Of a stretch of 64,000 nt of DNA, positions 1-10,115 are shown piece after piece (position 1 is the stretch's first letter; each line of letters begins with the position of its first letter). The notes under the pieces were generated by a model. It was given only the letters and a program-made list of their open reading frames with translations, searched no databases and was not told the origin of the DNA. This stretch comes from Pseudomonas sp. DC1.2. Lineage in GTDB: Bacteria; Pseudomonadota; Gammaproteobacteria; Pseudomonadales; Pseudomonadaceae. Both the position numbers and the translations under genes were made by a program. Location: NCBI RefSeq assembly GCF_034351645.1, contig NZ_CP133782.1, forward strand, positions 749,001-813,000, in the 5' to 3' direction.

Positions 1-1310
1 GCAGTGATTACCGTCCCGGTGATCGCTCTCGGCGTGAAGATGATCGTTATCTGCTTCTGGAAGCATTGTTGTCAGCTCGCCATCAGCTCTATATCAGTTG
101 GGTCGGACGCAGTATCCGAGATAACAGTGAGCGCCCGGCCTCGGTACTGATTGGCCAGTTGCGTGATCACCTCGCCAGCGGTTGGAGATTGGGTAATGAC
201 GATGAAGATTTGCTAGAGGCAATGACGCAGGAGCATCCACTGCAACCCTTCAGTGCCCGTTACTTTCATGAGGGCAACGCCCTGTTCAGCTACGCCAGCG
301 AGTGGCAGGTGCTTCATCAAACCCGGGGCCAAGCGCCTAATACCGAGATCCTTGCGGCTTACATTCAGGATGAACCGCTGAGTCTGGGGCTATTGCAAGA
401 TTTCCTGCGTAATCCAGTACGACATTTTTTTAGCCAGCGCCTCAAGGTTTTTTTCGAAGCTGCTGAAGCGCCTATGGCCGATGAAGAGCCGTTTGTTCTC
501 GACGCACTGCAACGTTACAGCCTTAGTGACAGTCTGCTTGGGGCAGCATTGAGCCAACTGGATCATGTTGAACAGGCGCTGGAGGCGCAGGCAGTGCGCC
601 TGCAAAACAGCGGCCTCCTGCCCATGGCTGGTTTTGGCGAGTGCCTTCAGCGAGAGTTGATCGAGCCGCTACCGGACCTGTTACAGCGCTATCAACAGCT
701 CCTGGCGTTGTGGCCGACACCGCTTAACAGTGCCTTGCCGGTGAGTCTGGAACTGCATGGCATGCGACTTGAGGGTTGGCTGAGTGGCCTGCATCAGCGC
801 GCCGATAACCGATTGCTCTCGATCACTACTATCCCGAATAGCATTGGCTCGATCAAAAGCCGTAAGTGGCACCGACTGACTAGACCTTGGGTCAATCATC
901 TGGTGGCCTGTGCCAGTGGTCTGCCAATGACCACCGCGTTGGTAGCCAGCGACGACAGCTTGCTGTTGGAGCCCATTGAGCAAGGGGCCGCGTTTCAGAT
1001 ACTCGGCAACGTGTTGTTGGCCTGGCAAGCAGGTATGCGCCAACCGCTGCCTATAGCGGTGAAAACCGCCTTCGCCTGGCTCGGCCAAACTGACCCAGTG
1101 AAAGCGCAGGCGGCCGCGCGCAAGACCTACGAAGGCGATGGGATCACCACCGATGGCGAGCGTCGGGAAAGCCCTGCACTCGCCCGACAATTCGCCGATT
1201 ACGACAGCCTGATTGCCGACGAAACCTTCAATGACTGGTGTGATGTTTTGTACAAGCCACTGCTTGAAGCCCCATGGCATTCATTGTCCAGTGAGGCGGC
1301 GCACACATGA
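1..1310 (+). CDS. recC: RecC, exodeoxyribonuclease V gamma subunit (C-terminal part)
   Basis: This is the 3' part of recC; the reading frame is open from base 3 and the start lies before the window. RecC is the non-catalytic scaffold of RecBCD that splits the DNA duplex and recognises Chi. The visible residues (GDRSRREDDRYLLLEALLSAR onward, shortened here) match the conserved RecC motif region, and the C-terminal end is typical of the family. The stop codon overlaps the recB start by 4 bp (ATGA), as expected for a translationally coupled recCBD operon. Confidence 0.93.
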   Translation, partial: SDYRPGDRSRREDDRYLLLEALLSARHQLYISWVGRSIRDNSERPASVLIGQLRDHLASGWRLGNDDEDLLEAMTQEHPLQPFSARYFHEGNALFSYASEWQVLHQTRGQAPNTEILAAYIQDEPLSLGLLQDFLRNPVRHFFSQRLKVFFEAAEAPMADEEPFVLDALQRYSLSDSLLGAALSQLDHVEQALEAQAVRLQNSGLLPMAGFGECLQRELIEPLPDLLQRYQQLLALWPTPLNSALPVSLELHGMRLEGWLSGLHQRADNRLLSITTIPNSIGSIKSRKWHRLTRPWVNHLVACASGLPMTTALVASDDSLLLEPIEQGAAFQILGNVLLAWQAGMRQPLPIAVKTAFAWLGQTDPVKAQAAARKTYEGDGITTDGERRESPALARQFADYDSLIADETFNDWCDVLYKPLLEAPWHSLSSEAAHT

Positions 1311-4300
1311 CCACGAAAACACCGCTGGCGCTGGCATTCCCTCTGCGCGGCAGCCAACTGATCGAGGCCAGTGCAGGTACCGGCAAGACCTTCACCATCT
1401 CCGCGCTTTACTTGCGCTTGGTGTTGGGGCACGGCACAGCGTCCACTGGTTTTGGGCGTGAGTTGCTGCCACCACAAATACTGGTGGTGACGTTCACCGA
1501 TGCCGCGACCAAAGAGCTGCGTGAGCGTATTCGTACACGCCTGGCCGAAGCCGCGCGGTTTTTTCGCGATGAGATTCCTGCTCCGGATGGTCTGATAGCC
1601 GAGTTGCGAGAGCAGTTCCTTCCCGGGCAATGGTCCGGTTGCGCAAACCGTCTGGACATCGCAGCGCAGTGGATGGACGAAGCGGCCGTCTCGACCATTC
1701 ACAGTTGGTGCCAGCGCATGTTGCGTGAGCATGCTTTTGATAGCGGCAGCCTGTTCACTCAGACGCTGGAAACTGATCACAGCGATTTGTTGGGTGAAGT
1801 CCTGCGCGATTATTGGCGGCTTTTCTGCTATCCGATGCATGGCGATGCGTTGAACTGGGTTCGCGGCAACTGGGGGGGACCCGCCGCGTTGCTCCCGCGA
1901 GTGCGGGGGCTATTTGCCAGCGAGCGCGACAGCGTTGAAGGCCCCCCCCTGCGCAGCTGATTACCGAGTGCCTGCATGAGCGCAGAGCCGCGCTTCTCGA
2001 ACTCAAGCGCCCCTGGCTTCAATGGGCGGACGAATTGCTTGCGATCTGTCATCAGGGGGTGGCGAGTAAAAGCGTCGATGGTCGAAAGATGCAGGCGCGC
2101 TACTTCGAACCTTGGTTCGAAAAGATCAAAGCGTGGGCCGATGACGAATCCCTTGAACAATTGGATATTGGCACCGGTTTCACGCGCTTGACCCCTGATG
2201 GCATGGCTGAAGCCTGGAAGGGCGAGGTGCCCAGTCATCCGGGCCTGAATGCGATGCCGGTCCTCAAGGCCAGTCTTGATGGTTTGCCCACACCCGACGC
2301 TGCGGTGTTGCAGCACGCGGCCCGGTGGGTTGGTGCTCGCTTTGAGGAAGAAAAACGTCGCCGTGCGGAAATGGGGTTCGATGACATGCTGCTGCGCCTT
2401 GATGCGGCGTTGCAGGCGGAGGGGGGGGGACGCTTGTCCACCTTGATTCGCGAGCAATTCCCGGTGGCGTTGATCGATGAGTTCCAAGACACCGACCCGG
2501 TGCAATATCGCATCTTTGAAAGCATCTATCGCATCGAAGACAACACCCCGGAATACGGTCTGTTCCTGATCGGCGACCCGAAGCAGGCGATCTATGCTTT
2601 CCGCGGCGCGGACATTTATACCTACCTGCGTGCCCGCCAGGCGACCACTGGCCGCCTGCACACCCTTGGCACTAACTTCCGCTCCAGTCATGGCATGGTC
2701 AGCGCTGTGAACCATGTGTTCGAGCGCGCCGAGGCTCGCGAGGCAGGGCGCGGTGCATTCCTTTTTCGCGAAAAGAACGGCGATAACCCGGTCCCGTTCG
2801 TGCCAGTGGAATCCCAGGGGCGCAAAGAGGTTCTGCAGATTGAGGGGCGGCCTGTGCCAGCGCTGAATATCTGGCATTTGTGCGCCGAACAGCCTCTGTC
2901 CGGCGCGGTGTACCGACAACAGTTGGCCGCTGCGTGCGCCAGCGAAATCACCGCATTGCTCAACGGGGGTCAGCAAGGTCGGTCGGGTTTCGCCCAGGAT
3001 GGCAAGGGCTTCAGAGGCCTGCTACCTGCGGATATCGCGATTTTGGTGCGCGACGGCAAAGAGGCTCAGGCCGTGCGGGGCGAACTTTCAGCCCGTGGTG
3101 TACGCAGTGTTTATCTGTCTGACAAGGACTCGGTCTTCGCTGCCCAGGAAGCTCATGACGTGCTGACCTGGCTCAAGGCCTGCGCCGAGCCGGATGTCGA
3201 ACGCCCGATGCGTGCCGCATTAGCGTGCATCACACTGAATTTGTCACTGGCGGAGTTGGAGCGCCTGAATCAGGACGAACTCGCCTGGGAGGCTCGGGTC
3301 ATGCAGTTTCGCGGTTATCGCGAGCTGTGGCGCAAGCAAGGCGTTCTACCGATGTTGCGGCGCTTGCTCCACGATTTCCAGCTGCCGCAGGCATTGATTG
3401 CCCGCAGCGACGGCGAACGTGTGTTGACCAACTTGCTGCACTTGTCCGAATTGCTGCAACAGGCCGCCGCCGAACTCGATGGCGAGCAAGCACTGATCCG
3501 TCATTTGTCCGAGCATCTGTCGTTGTCCGGCCAGGCTGGCGAAGAACAGATTCTGCGTCTGGAAAGTGATGAGCAATTGGTCAAGGTCGTGACCATCCAT
3601 AAATCCAAGGGGCTTGAATACCCATTGGTGTTTCTGCCTTTCATCTGCTCGGCGAAACCTGTGGACGGCAGTCGTTTGCCCTTGCACTACCACGATGCCG
3701 CGGGCAAGGCTCACGTCACGCTGAAGCCAACTGCCGAGCTGATTGCCCTGGCCGATTACGAGCGTCTGGCGGAAGACTTACGGTTGCTCTATGTCGCCCT
3801 GACCCGCGCGCAACACGCCTGTTGGCTCGGTGTCACTGATCTCAAACGCGGCAATAACAACAGCTCGGTGCTGCACCTTTCAGCATTGGGGTATGTGTTA
3901 GGGGGCGGTGCGGCATTGGCCGAGTCCGCGGGTCTGAAGCGCTGGCTGGAAGATCTGCAACAGGATTGTCCTGCACTGGGTTACGGTCAGATACCTGAGG
4001 CGACTGCCGAGCATTACCAGCCGCCGATTAACCAAGCGACGTTGCTTGCGCCGCTTGTGCCCAAGCGCAAGGCCAGTGAGAACTGGTGGATTGCCTCCTA
4101 CAGTGCCTTGCGCATCGGCGACAGCTTGAGCGTTGGTACTGACCAGGCGCCGGAGAGCGCGCAAGCGCAAAAGCTCTTCGACGACGAGCGCCTTGACCCC
4201 GAGGCGCCACGAGAAGTGATCGCGGGCGGTGCCGATATCCACCGCTTCCCCCGTGGCCCTAACCCCGGGACCTTCCTCCATGGTTTGCTGGAATGGGCCG

Positions 4301-4995
4301 GCGACGAAGGTTTTGCCGCCGCACCGTCAGCCGTTGAGAACGCGATTGCCCGTCGTTGCAATCGTCGCGGTTGGGAAGGGTGGATCACCACGCTCAGCGA
4401 TTGGTTGCAGCACCTGCTCAAATCCCCTCTGCACATTGGCGGCGGTCAGCCGCCCGTGGTGTTCGAGCAGCTGACCCAATACCGGGTGGAGATGGAATTC
4501 TGGTTCGCCAGTCATAAGGTCGATGTGCTCAAGCTCGATGAACTGGTACGCCAGTACACCCACAACGGTGTGGCTCGGGTCGGTGCCGAGCCGGTGATGC
4601 TCAACGGCATGTTCAAGGGCTTCATCGACTTGACGTTCGAGCATGGCGGTCGTTACTACGTCGCCGACTACAAATCCAACTGGCTCGGTGTCGATGATGC
4701 GGCCTATACCGAGCAAGCCATGGAACAGTCGATCCTCGACAATCGCTACGACCTGCAATACGTGTTGTACCTGTTGGCCCTGCATCGCCAGCTCAAGGCG
4801 CGAATGGCTGACTACGATTACGACCGGCATGTCGGTGGCGCGTTGTATCTGTTCCTGCGCGGTACGCGTGCGTCCAGCCAAGGGCTGTATTTTGCCCGTC
4901 CGCCACGCGAGTTGATCGAACGGCTCGATCGACTGTTCCAAGGCAAGCCGCAACCCAAGGCTGAGCCCGTCTGGGAGCAGGGAGTACTGCTATGA
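1307..4995 (+). pseudogene. recB: RecB, exodeoxyribonuclease V beta subunit, frameshifted in a C run
   Basis: RecB is the 3'-5' helicase and nuclease subunit of RecBCD. The Walker A motif ASAGTGKTF is near residue 25, the UvrD-like motif IDEFQDTDPVQ is present in the middle, and the C-terminal nuclease motif VADYKSNWLG ends the enzyme. The frame breaks in a run of eight C at 1942-1949: the first part ends at a TGA at 1958-1960, and coding continues in another frame with no real gap (PPPAQLITECLHERRAALLELKRP, shortened). One extra C, or two fewer, would restore a protein of about 1,230 residues. Either recB is truly inactive or the run length is miscalled; codon use on both sides is intact. 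recD overlaps its stop by 4 bp. Confidence 0.88.
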
Positions 4996-7100
4996 GCCGC
5001 ACCTTTGCCGATTTACTGCCCACGCCGCTGGCAGCCGAAAGCCTGCTGGACCTGGCCCCATTGAACCGGGCCGAGGATCTGTTGCTGTTGCTCACCCGTT
5101 GGGTAGAGCGCGGTTGGCTGCGGGCGCTAGATAAGGCGTTCGTCGCCTTTCTCCATGAGCTTGCCCCTGCTGACGATCCGCTGGTGTTGCTGGCGGCTGC
5201 GTTGACCAGTCACCAGTTGGGCCACGGCCATGTATGTCTGGACCTGTTCGAGACGCTCAAGGCACCGGACTTTGCGCTGTCGCTGCCGCCTGAAGGTGAT
5301 GTGCAGAGTGGCGCGATGGTGCTCCCGTCGCAATTACTGGAGTCGCTGGACGGTGCTCACTGGTGCAAGGTGTTGGCCTCCAGCCGTCTGGTGGCACTGG
5401 CGGCTGACGACGGTGAAGCCGCACGGCACCGGCCCCTCGTGCTTTCAGGTAAACGCTTGTACCTACGCCGTTATTGGGCTTACGAGCGCCGTATCGACAA
5501 CGCCTTGCGCCAGCGCTTGGCAGAGCACGAAGTAACACCGCCGGATTTACTGCAACGCCTGACCGGTTTGTTCGGCCCCGCCAAGCCAGGGGATGTGATC
5601 GACTGGCAAAAGCTGGCTTGTGCCCTGGCAACCCGGGGTGCATTCAGTATCGTCACCGGCGGTCCGGGGACGGGCAAGACGACCACGGTGGTGCGGTTGT
5701 TGGCGTTGCTTCAAGCGCCCGCAGTGGAGGCCGCAAAGCCGTTGCGAATTCGTCTCGCGGCACCCACCGGTAAGGCGGCGGCGCGGCTGACCGAGTCCAT
5801 TAGCCAGCAAGTGCAAACCCTCAAGGTTGCGCAAGAGGTGCGGGAAAAAATTCCGTCTGACGTCACGACTGTGCATCGTCTGTTGGGCAGTCGTCCCGGC
5901 ACTCGGCACTTGCGCCATCACGCGGGTAATCGTCTGCCCCTTGATGTGCTGGTGGTCGATGAAGCATCGATGATCGACCTGGAAATGATGGCCAATCTGC
6001 TTGATGCGCTGCCGGCTCATGCCCGTCTGGTGCTGCTGGGTGACAAGGACCAACTGGCGTCTGTGGAAGCCGGCGCGGTATTGGGCGATCTGTGCCGCGA
6101 CGCAGAAGCGGGCTGGTACAGTCGGCAGACCCGTCAGTGGCTGGAGGCCGTCAGTGGTGAAAACCTTGAAACCAGTGGGTTGCAGGAAGACAGTCAAGGC
6201 ACTCATCCATTGGCGCAGCAAGTGGTGATGCTGCGTCACTCACGACGGTTCGGCGAGGGCAGCGGCATTGGCCAACTGGCCCGTTGGGTCAATCAACAGC
6301 AGCCCGAAGAAGCCCGCAAATTGTTGGCTGCGCGAAGCCACCACGATGTGTTTTCCCTGTCCCTCAAAGGGGAGCAGGACCGTGCGCTGGAGCGTTTGCT
6401 GCTCGACGGTCACGGTGAAGGGCCGCAAGGTTATCGGCATTATTTGAGCGTTTTGCGCAACCAGCGACCTGCGCTCGACAGCGCCCTCGATGACAAATGC
6501 TGGACCGATTGGGCGCGGCAAGTGCTGCAAGCGTTCGATACCTTCCAGTTGCTGTGTGCCGTACGCAAAGGACCATGGGGCGTGGAAGGCTTAAATCTGC
6601 GTGTGACCGACGCTCTGCTCAGGGCTCGGCTGATCGACAGCGACCAGCAGTGGTACGAAGGCCGCCCGGTGTTGATGACTCGTAACGATTACGGCCTGGG
6701 TTTGATGAACGGTGATATCGGTATTGCGCTCAAGTTGCCGGAGCGTGAAGGGCCGGAAGCTGGCAAGCACGTGTTGCGAGTGGCTTTCCCGCGCAATGAC
6801 GGTCAGGGGGGCGTGCGTTTTGTTCTGCCTAGCCGTCTCAACGATGTCGAGACGGTGTACGCAATGACCGTGCATAAGTCTCAAGGCTCGGAGTTTGCTC
6901 ACACCGCGCTGATTCTGCCGGATGGGCTTAATCCGGTATTGACCAAGGAACTGATCTACACCGGGATTACCCGGGCCAAGGATTGGTTCACCCTGATCGA
7001 ACCTCGTGCAGGCGTGTTCGAGGAGGCGGTGCGGCGCAAGGTCAAGCGCTTGAGCGGGTTGATGCTGGAGCTGGAGGAACGGGGCGAACCAAACGACTGA
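4992..7100 (+). CDS. recD: RecD, exodeoxyribonuclease V alpha subunit
   Basis: This 702-residue protein is the 5'-3' helicase subunit of RecBCD. It has the Walker A motif GGPGTGKTTTV near residue 222, Walker B VVDEASMIDL near residue 320, and the C-terminal helicase motif TVHKSQGSEF followed by YTGITRAKD. The ATG overlaps the recB stop, so it is the last gene of the recCBD operon and depends on translation of the frameshifted recB. The length is slightly greater than the enteric RecD because of an insertion around residues 380-480, which is common in pseudomonads. Confidence 0.95.
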   Translation: MSRTFADLLPTPLAAESLLDLAPLNRAEDLLLLLTRWVERGWLRALDKAFVAFLHELAPADDPLVLLAAALTSHQLGHGHVCLDLFETLKAPDFALSLPPEGDVQSGAMVLPSQLLESLDGAHWCKVLASSRLVALAADDGEAARHRPLVLSGKRLYLRRYWAYERRIDNALRQRLAEHEVTPPDLLQRLTGLFGPAKPGDVIDWQKLACALATRGAFSIVTGGPGTGKTTTVVRLLALLQAPAVEAAKPLRIRLAAPTGKAAARLTESISQQVQTLKVAQEVREKIPSDVTTVHRLLGSRPGTRHLRHHAGNRLPLDVLVVDEASMIDLEMMANLLDALPAHARLVLLGDKDQLASVEAGAVLGDLCRDAEAGWYSRQTRQWLEAVSGENLETSGLQEDSQGTHPLAQQVVMLRHSRRFGEGSGIGQLARWVNQQQPEEARKLLAARSHHDVFSLSLKGEQDRALERLLLDGHGEGPQGYRHYLSVLRNQRPALDSALDDKCWTDWARQVLQAFDTFQLLCAVRKGPWGVEGLNLRVTDALLRARLIDSDQQWYEGRPVLMTRNDYGLGLMNGDIGIALKLPEREGPEAGKHVLRVAFPRNDGQGGVRFVLPSRLNDVETVYAMTVHKSQGSEFAHTALILPDGLNPVLTKELIYTGITRAKDWFTLIEPRAGVFEEAVRRKVKRLSGLMLELEERGEPND

Positions 7101-7202
7101 ACGATAGATGGCAGGCGGCCTGGCGCTGCCTGAACTCGAGGCTGAACGGCTGCTGTGCTATCGTTGCGGCATCATTTTGTACAGTTCGAAGAGAACCCCC
7201 GC

Positions 7203-7778
7203 ATGAAGGTCGTTGCCAGGTCGACAGAACGCGTTGTTGTCGGCAAGCGATTAGTGCTTGTCGGCTTTTTCTGTTTGATGACAGGTGTGGTGTCTGCTCA
7301 GCCAGCAACGCCGCTGAGCATGGCCGACCAACGGGCCAAATCCGTAACGCAGGTGGTACTCGGAATCCTCAGCTACGCCCGCTGGCCTGTAGAACCCGCG
7401 CAGTTGAGACTCTGTGTTGTCGGCCCGACGGAGTACACCGACGACCTGGTCAAAGGCACCACGCAGGCCACCGGCCGGCCCGTCACCGTGCAGCGGTTGT
7501 TGGCGGATAATCCGGCGGTGGTCAGTGAGTGCGATGCCCTCTACATCGGTAAGTTGACCCCTGATGAGCGCAGTCGATTGTTCGCGTCGCTGGTCGGCCA
7601 TCCGGTATTGAGCATCAGCGAGGGCGTAGACCAATGCACCGTTGGCAGTCTGTTCTGTTTACGGGTCAGCGATGACCAGGTGTCCTTTGAGGTCAACCTG
7701 GACTCCGTGGCCCGCAGCGGCGTGCGCATACACCCCAGCGTGCTCCAACTGTCACGCCGCAAGCCGGCGACACCATGA
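7203..7778 (+). CDS. yfiR: YfiR family periplasmic repressor of diguanylate cyclase (DUF4154)
   Basis: This 191-residue protein has an N-terminal signal sequence (basic start, then a hydrophobic stretch ending in VVSAQP) and the DUF4154/YfiR pattern: ILSYARWP, LRLCVVG, and paired cysteines in the C-terminal half. In P. aeruginosa YfiR sits in the periplasm and holds the cyclase YfiN (TpbB) inactive. Its stop overlaps the next gene by 4 bp, which fits the known yfiR-yfiN-yfiB operon. The start at 7203 follows a purine-rich stretch (GAAGAGAAC). Expected role: gate c-di-GMP synthesis and biofilm growth in response to envelope state. Confidence 0.9.
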   Translation: MKVVARSTERVVVGKRLVLVGFFCLMTGVVSAQPATPLSMADQRAKSVTQVVLGILSYARWPVEPAQLRLCVVGPTEYTDDLVKGTTQATGRPVTVQRLLADNPAVVSECDALYIGKLTPDERSRLFASLVGHPVLSISEGVDQCTVGSLFCLRVSDDQVSFEVNLDSVARSGVRIHPSVLQLSRRKPATP

Positions 7779-9043
7779 GCCTGTCCAAGCCAACTCATCG
7801 TCCAACCTTGCGGTCGGTCATCGGTCGTGGACACTTGATCGTTGCACTGATGGCTGTGGCCATGGCCAGTGTGTCACTGACCTTGCTGGGCGTTTTGGCC
7901 CTACGGGTTTATGCCGACCATAACCTGCACCTGATTGCGCGCTCGATCAACTACACCGTCGAAGCGGCAGTGGTGTTCAATGACAAGGCTGCTGCCACCG
8001 AAGTGTTGGCATTGATTGCTTCCACCGAAGAGGTTGCCGACGCCCAAGTGCTCGATGAGCACGGGACCTTGCTGGCGCATTGGCAGAGACCGGAAACGGG
8101 GTTGTTATCCGATCTTGAAATGCAGATCGCCAAGGCTTTTCTGGAGAAGCCCATCAGCGTGCCGATCCTTCATCAAGGTCAGGAAATTGGCAGCATCCAG
8201 CTCACCGGTCACGGCGGCAGCCTGCTGCGCTTTTTGCTCAGTGGTCTGGCGGGGATTGTTTTATGCACCGCCATCAGCGCCTGGGTCGCGCTCTATCTGG
8301 CGCGTCGACAGTTGCGCGGCATCACGGGCCCGCTCCGCAGCTTGGCCGCCGTGGCCCACGCGGCTCGCAGCGAACGCGCCTTTGATCGGCGCGTACCGCC
8401 AGCTGACATTGCAGAGCTCAACAACTTGGGTAACGACTTCAATGCCTTGCTCGATGAACTCGAGTCCTGGCAAACCCATCTGCAAACCGAGAACGAAACC
8501 CTGGCTCACCAGGCCAGTCACGACAGCCTTACCGGGTTGCCCAACCGTGCATTTTTTGAAGGACGCTTGATTCGCGCCCTGCGCAATGCCAACAAGCTCC
8601 ACGAGCGGGTGGCGGTGTTGTTTCTCGACAGCGACCGCTTTAAAGGAATCAACGACAACTTTGGTCACGCTGCTGGCGATGCGGTTTTGGTGTCAGTGGC
8701 CACGCGGGTTCGAGCGCAGTTGCGCGAGGGGGATCTGGTGGCGCGTCTGGGCGGTGATGAGTTTGCTGTCCTGCTATCGCCGCTGCACGAGACCGAAGAC
8801 GCCGAGCGGATTGCGGACAAAATCATTGCGAGTATGGAAGTCCCGATCACGTTGCCCGGCAACACCTCAGTGTTGACTTCACTCAGCATTGGAATCGCCG
8901 TTTACCCCGATCATGGCGCTACTCCGGGTGCCTTGCTCAACGCCGCCGACGCTGCGATGTACCAAGCAAAGCGCCTTGCCCGAGGCGCGCAGCAAACGGC
9001 AGGGGCGGAGCCCCCTGTCATCGATAATCAAACCAGGAGCTGA
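7775..9043 (+). CDS. yfiN: YfiN/TpbB membrane diguanylate cyclase
   Basis: This 422-residue inner-membrane enzyme makes c-di-GMP. It has an N-terminal transmembrane segment, a periplasmic CHASE8-type sensor region (about residues 45-140), a second transmembrane segment near 150-175, a HAMP linker, and a GGDEF domain with SHDSLTGLPNR and the active-site loop RLGGDEFAVL near residue 325. It lies between yfiR (repressor) and yfiB (outer-membrane activator), the standard arrangement. No EAL domain is present. Confidence 0.94.
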   Translation: MSLSKPTHRPTLRSVIGRGHLIVALMAVAMASVSLTLLGVLALRVYADHNLHLIARSINYTVEAAVVFNDKAAATEVLALIASTEEVADAQVLDEHGTLLAHWQRPETGLLSDLEMQIAKAFLEKPISVPILHQGQEIGSIQLTGHGGSLLRFLLSGLAGIVLCTAISAWVALYLARRQLRGITGPLRSLAAVAHAARSERAFDRRVPPADIAELNNLGNDFNALLDELESWQTHLQTENETLAHQASHDSLTGLPNRAFFEGRLIRALRNANKLHERVAVLFLDSDRFKGINDNFGHAAGDAVLVSVATRVRAQLREGDLVARLGGDEFAVLLSPLHETEDAERIADKIIASMEVPITLPGNTSVLTSLSIGIAVYPDHGATPGALLNAADAAMYQAKRLARGAQQTAGAEPPVIDNQTRS

Positions 9044-9048
9044 TTGCT

Positions 9049-9552
9049 GTGTTCTTAAAGACCCGAGTTTCTCTGCGATTTTTCACCATCACTCTGTTGA
9101 TGACGCTGCTGGCACTGGCCGGCTGCCAGACAGCCCCACAAAAAGGCTTGAACCCGGCGCAGATTGCCGTGCTCAAACAACAAGGCTTTGAATTGACCGA
9201 TGAGGGCTGGTCCTTTGGCTTGTCCGGCAAAGTACTGTTTGGCAGTGATGTCGAAAGCCTAAACCCGCAGAGCACCGAAATCGTCGAGCGTATTGGCAAG
9301 GCATTGCTGGGTGTCGGGATAGAGCGCGTCCGGGTCGATGGTCACACCGATGCCTCTGGCAAAGAGACCTACAACGAACAACTGTCCCTGCGCCGCGCGA
9401 AAAGCGTCAGTACGGTACTCACCCACGTCGGCATGAAAGAGCAAAACATCCAGTTGCGCGGTCTTGGCAGCAAAGAGCCCGTCGCGTCGAACACCACCGC
9501 GACAGGTCGCACGGAAAACCGTCGTGTCTCGATTGTGGTGATCGCCGACTAA
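9049..9552 (+). CDS. yfiB: YfiB, OmpA-like outer-membrane lipoprotein
   Basis: This 167-residue protein starts at a GTG with an AGGAG ribosome site about 10 bases upstream. It has a lipoprotein signal peptide ending in the lipobox LAGC, followed by an OmpA C-terminal peptidoglycan-binding domain (VDGHTDASGKETYNEQLS and RGLGSKEPVASN, with the conserved D and R residues). In the YfiBNR system YfiB captures YfiR at the outer membrane and so releases YfiN. It is the last gene of the operon; 333 bases to its right begins the island scar. Confidence 0.93.
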   Translation: MFLKTRVSLRFFTITLLMTLLALAGCQTAPQKGLNPAQIAVLKQQGFELTDEGWSFGLSGKVLFGSDVESLNPQSTEIVERIGKALLGVGIERVRVDGHTDASGKETYNEQLSLRRAKSVSTVLTHVGMKEQNIQLRGLGSKEPVASNTTATGRTENRRVSIVVIAD

Positions 9553-9630
9553 TCGGCTAACGCTCTCCAGAGCGGAAGGCCCTGTGGGTGTCGTTTGCGT
9601 CCTGCTTGGCGGCAGCGATAGTCGATAACG

Positions 9631-9885
9631 CTACACTCGGAAACGAGGTTTAAACCCCGCTAAGCCGTTGGTCTCCCGCCACTCTTTAGCGGTCCTGATG
9701 AGGCCCTCAGCAGATGTGTCAGCCCCTGGCTCTGGGTGGTAACTCAAGTCCGCTTCGCTGGGGTGTCCGATGATTTTATTGAAGTGCATCAATAAAATAT
9801 CTGCACGGGCCTCCGGGTTCTGTACCAAGCGCTGCCGAGCGTCCATTGATCCCGTCACGACGAGGTCCCTACCCCTTATAGACGC
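9631..9885 (-). pseudogene. Colicin/pyocin-type immunity protein, 5'-truncated remnant
   Basis: Read on the minus strand, the frame gives HFNKIIGHPSEADLSYHPEP and then AKEWRETNGLAGFKP. These match the C-terminal half of the small immunity proteins for colicin E/pyocin S nucleases (Im-family: HPSGSDLIYYP and VKQWRAANGKSGFK). The first 25 or so residues normally present (YTEAEFL region) are missing. The frame is open upstream only to the TGA at 9886-9888, which is the stop of the LysR remnant in the same frame. No bacteriocin gene is next to it. It is best read as debris of an earlier mobile or bacteriocin locus at this insertion hotspot. Confidence 0.7.
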
Positions 9886-10023
9886 TCAGTCTGCGAACAG
9901 CATGACCTGTGTTTCGCCTAACAATAACGGGGCGTTCCGCTCAGTCACCTCGCGGATGTAATCCCACAACAGCGTGATGCGCTTGAGTTTGCGCAGGTCC
10001 TCCCGGCAGTACATCCAGAACTG
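9886..10023 (-). pseudogene. Displaced 3' end of the lysR gene (attB-distal remnant)
   Basis: The minus strand encodes QFWMYCREDLRKLKRITLLW, DYIREVTERNAPLLLGE and a short tail ending at the TGA 9886-9888. This is the same C-terminus as the LysR regulator at 20525-21472, with several substitutions. The coding part begins exactly at the 26-bp direct repeat. It is the original chromosomal 3' end, pushed 10.6 kb away when the island integrated; the island brought a replacement end. Confidence 0.88.
9998..10023. repeat. Left attachment-site core (26-bp direct repeat)
   Basis: A 26-bp stretch starting TCCTCCCGGCAGTAC and ending CCAGAACTG is identical to 20637-20662. Sequence is unrelated immediately to the right of each copy (CAAGGCG against TCGGGTG), and only similar, not identical, to the left. 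That is what a tyrosine-recombinase core with a replaced gene end looks like. It encodes part of the LysR motif QFWMYCRED on the minus strand. Confidence 0.85.
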
Positions 10024-10093
10024 CAAGGCGTAAGGGTTCCAACCAATGGTTACGGGACCCTTTTGTCATGCCTACCGATCAACGCACTATCCC

Positions 10094-10115
10094 TGTCACA
10101 AGTGCTGTAACAAGT
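10094..10115. repeat. Left-end TGTCACAAGT repeats (possible integrase arm sites)
   Basis: Two near-identical decamers, TGTCACAAGT (10094-10103) and TGTAACAAGT (10106-10115), lie 70-90 bp inside the left core, within the first codons of the integrase. The same decamer occurs twice near the right end (20433-20442 and 20457-20466). Repeats at both ends of an integrative element are the usual layout of arm-type integrase or excisionase binding sites. Binding is inferred, not shown. Confidence 0.5.

Noticed and set aside
1828..2976. Minus-strand ORF of 382 codons across recB
   Set aside because: It runs opposite intact RecB motifs and has no start signal or family pattern.
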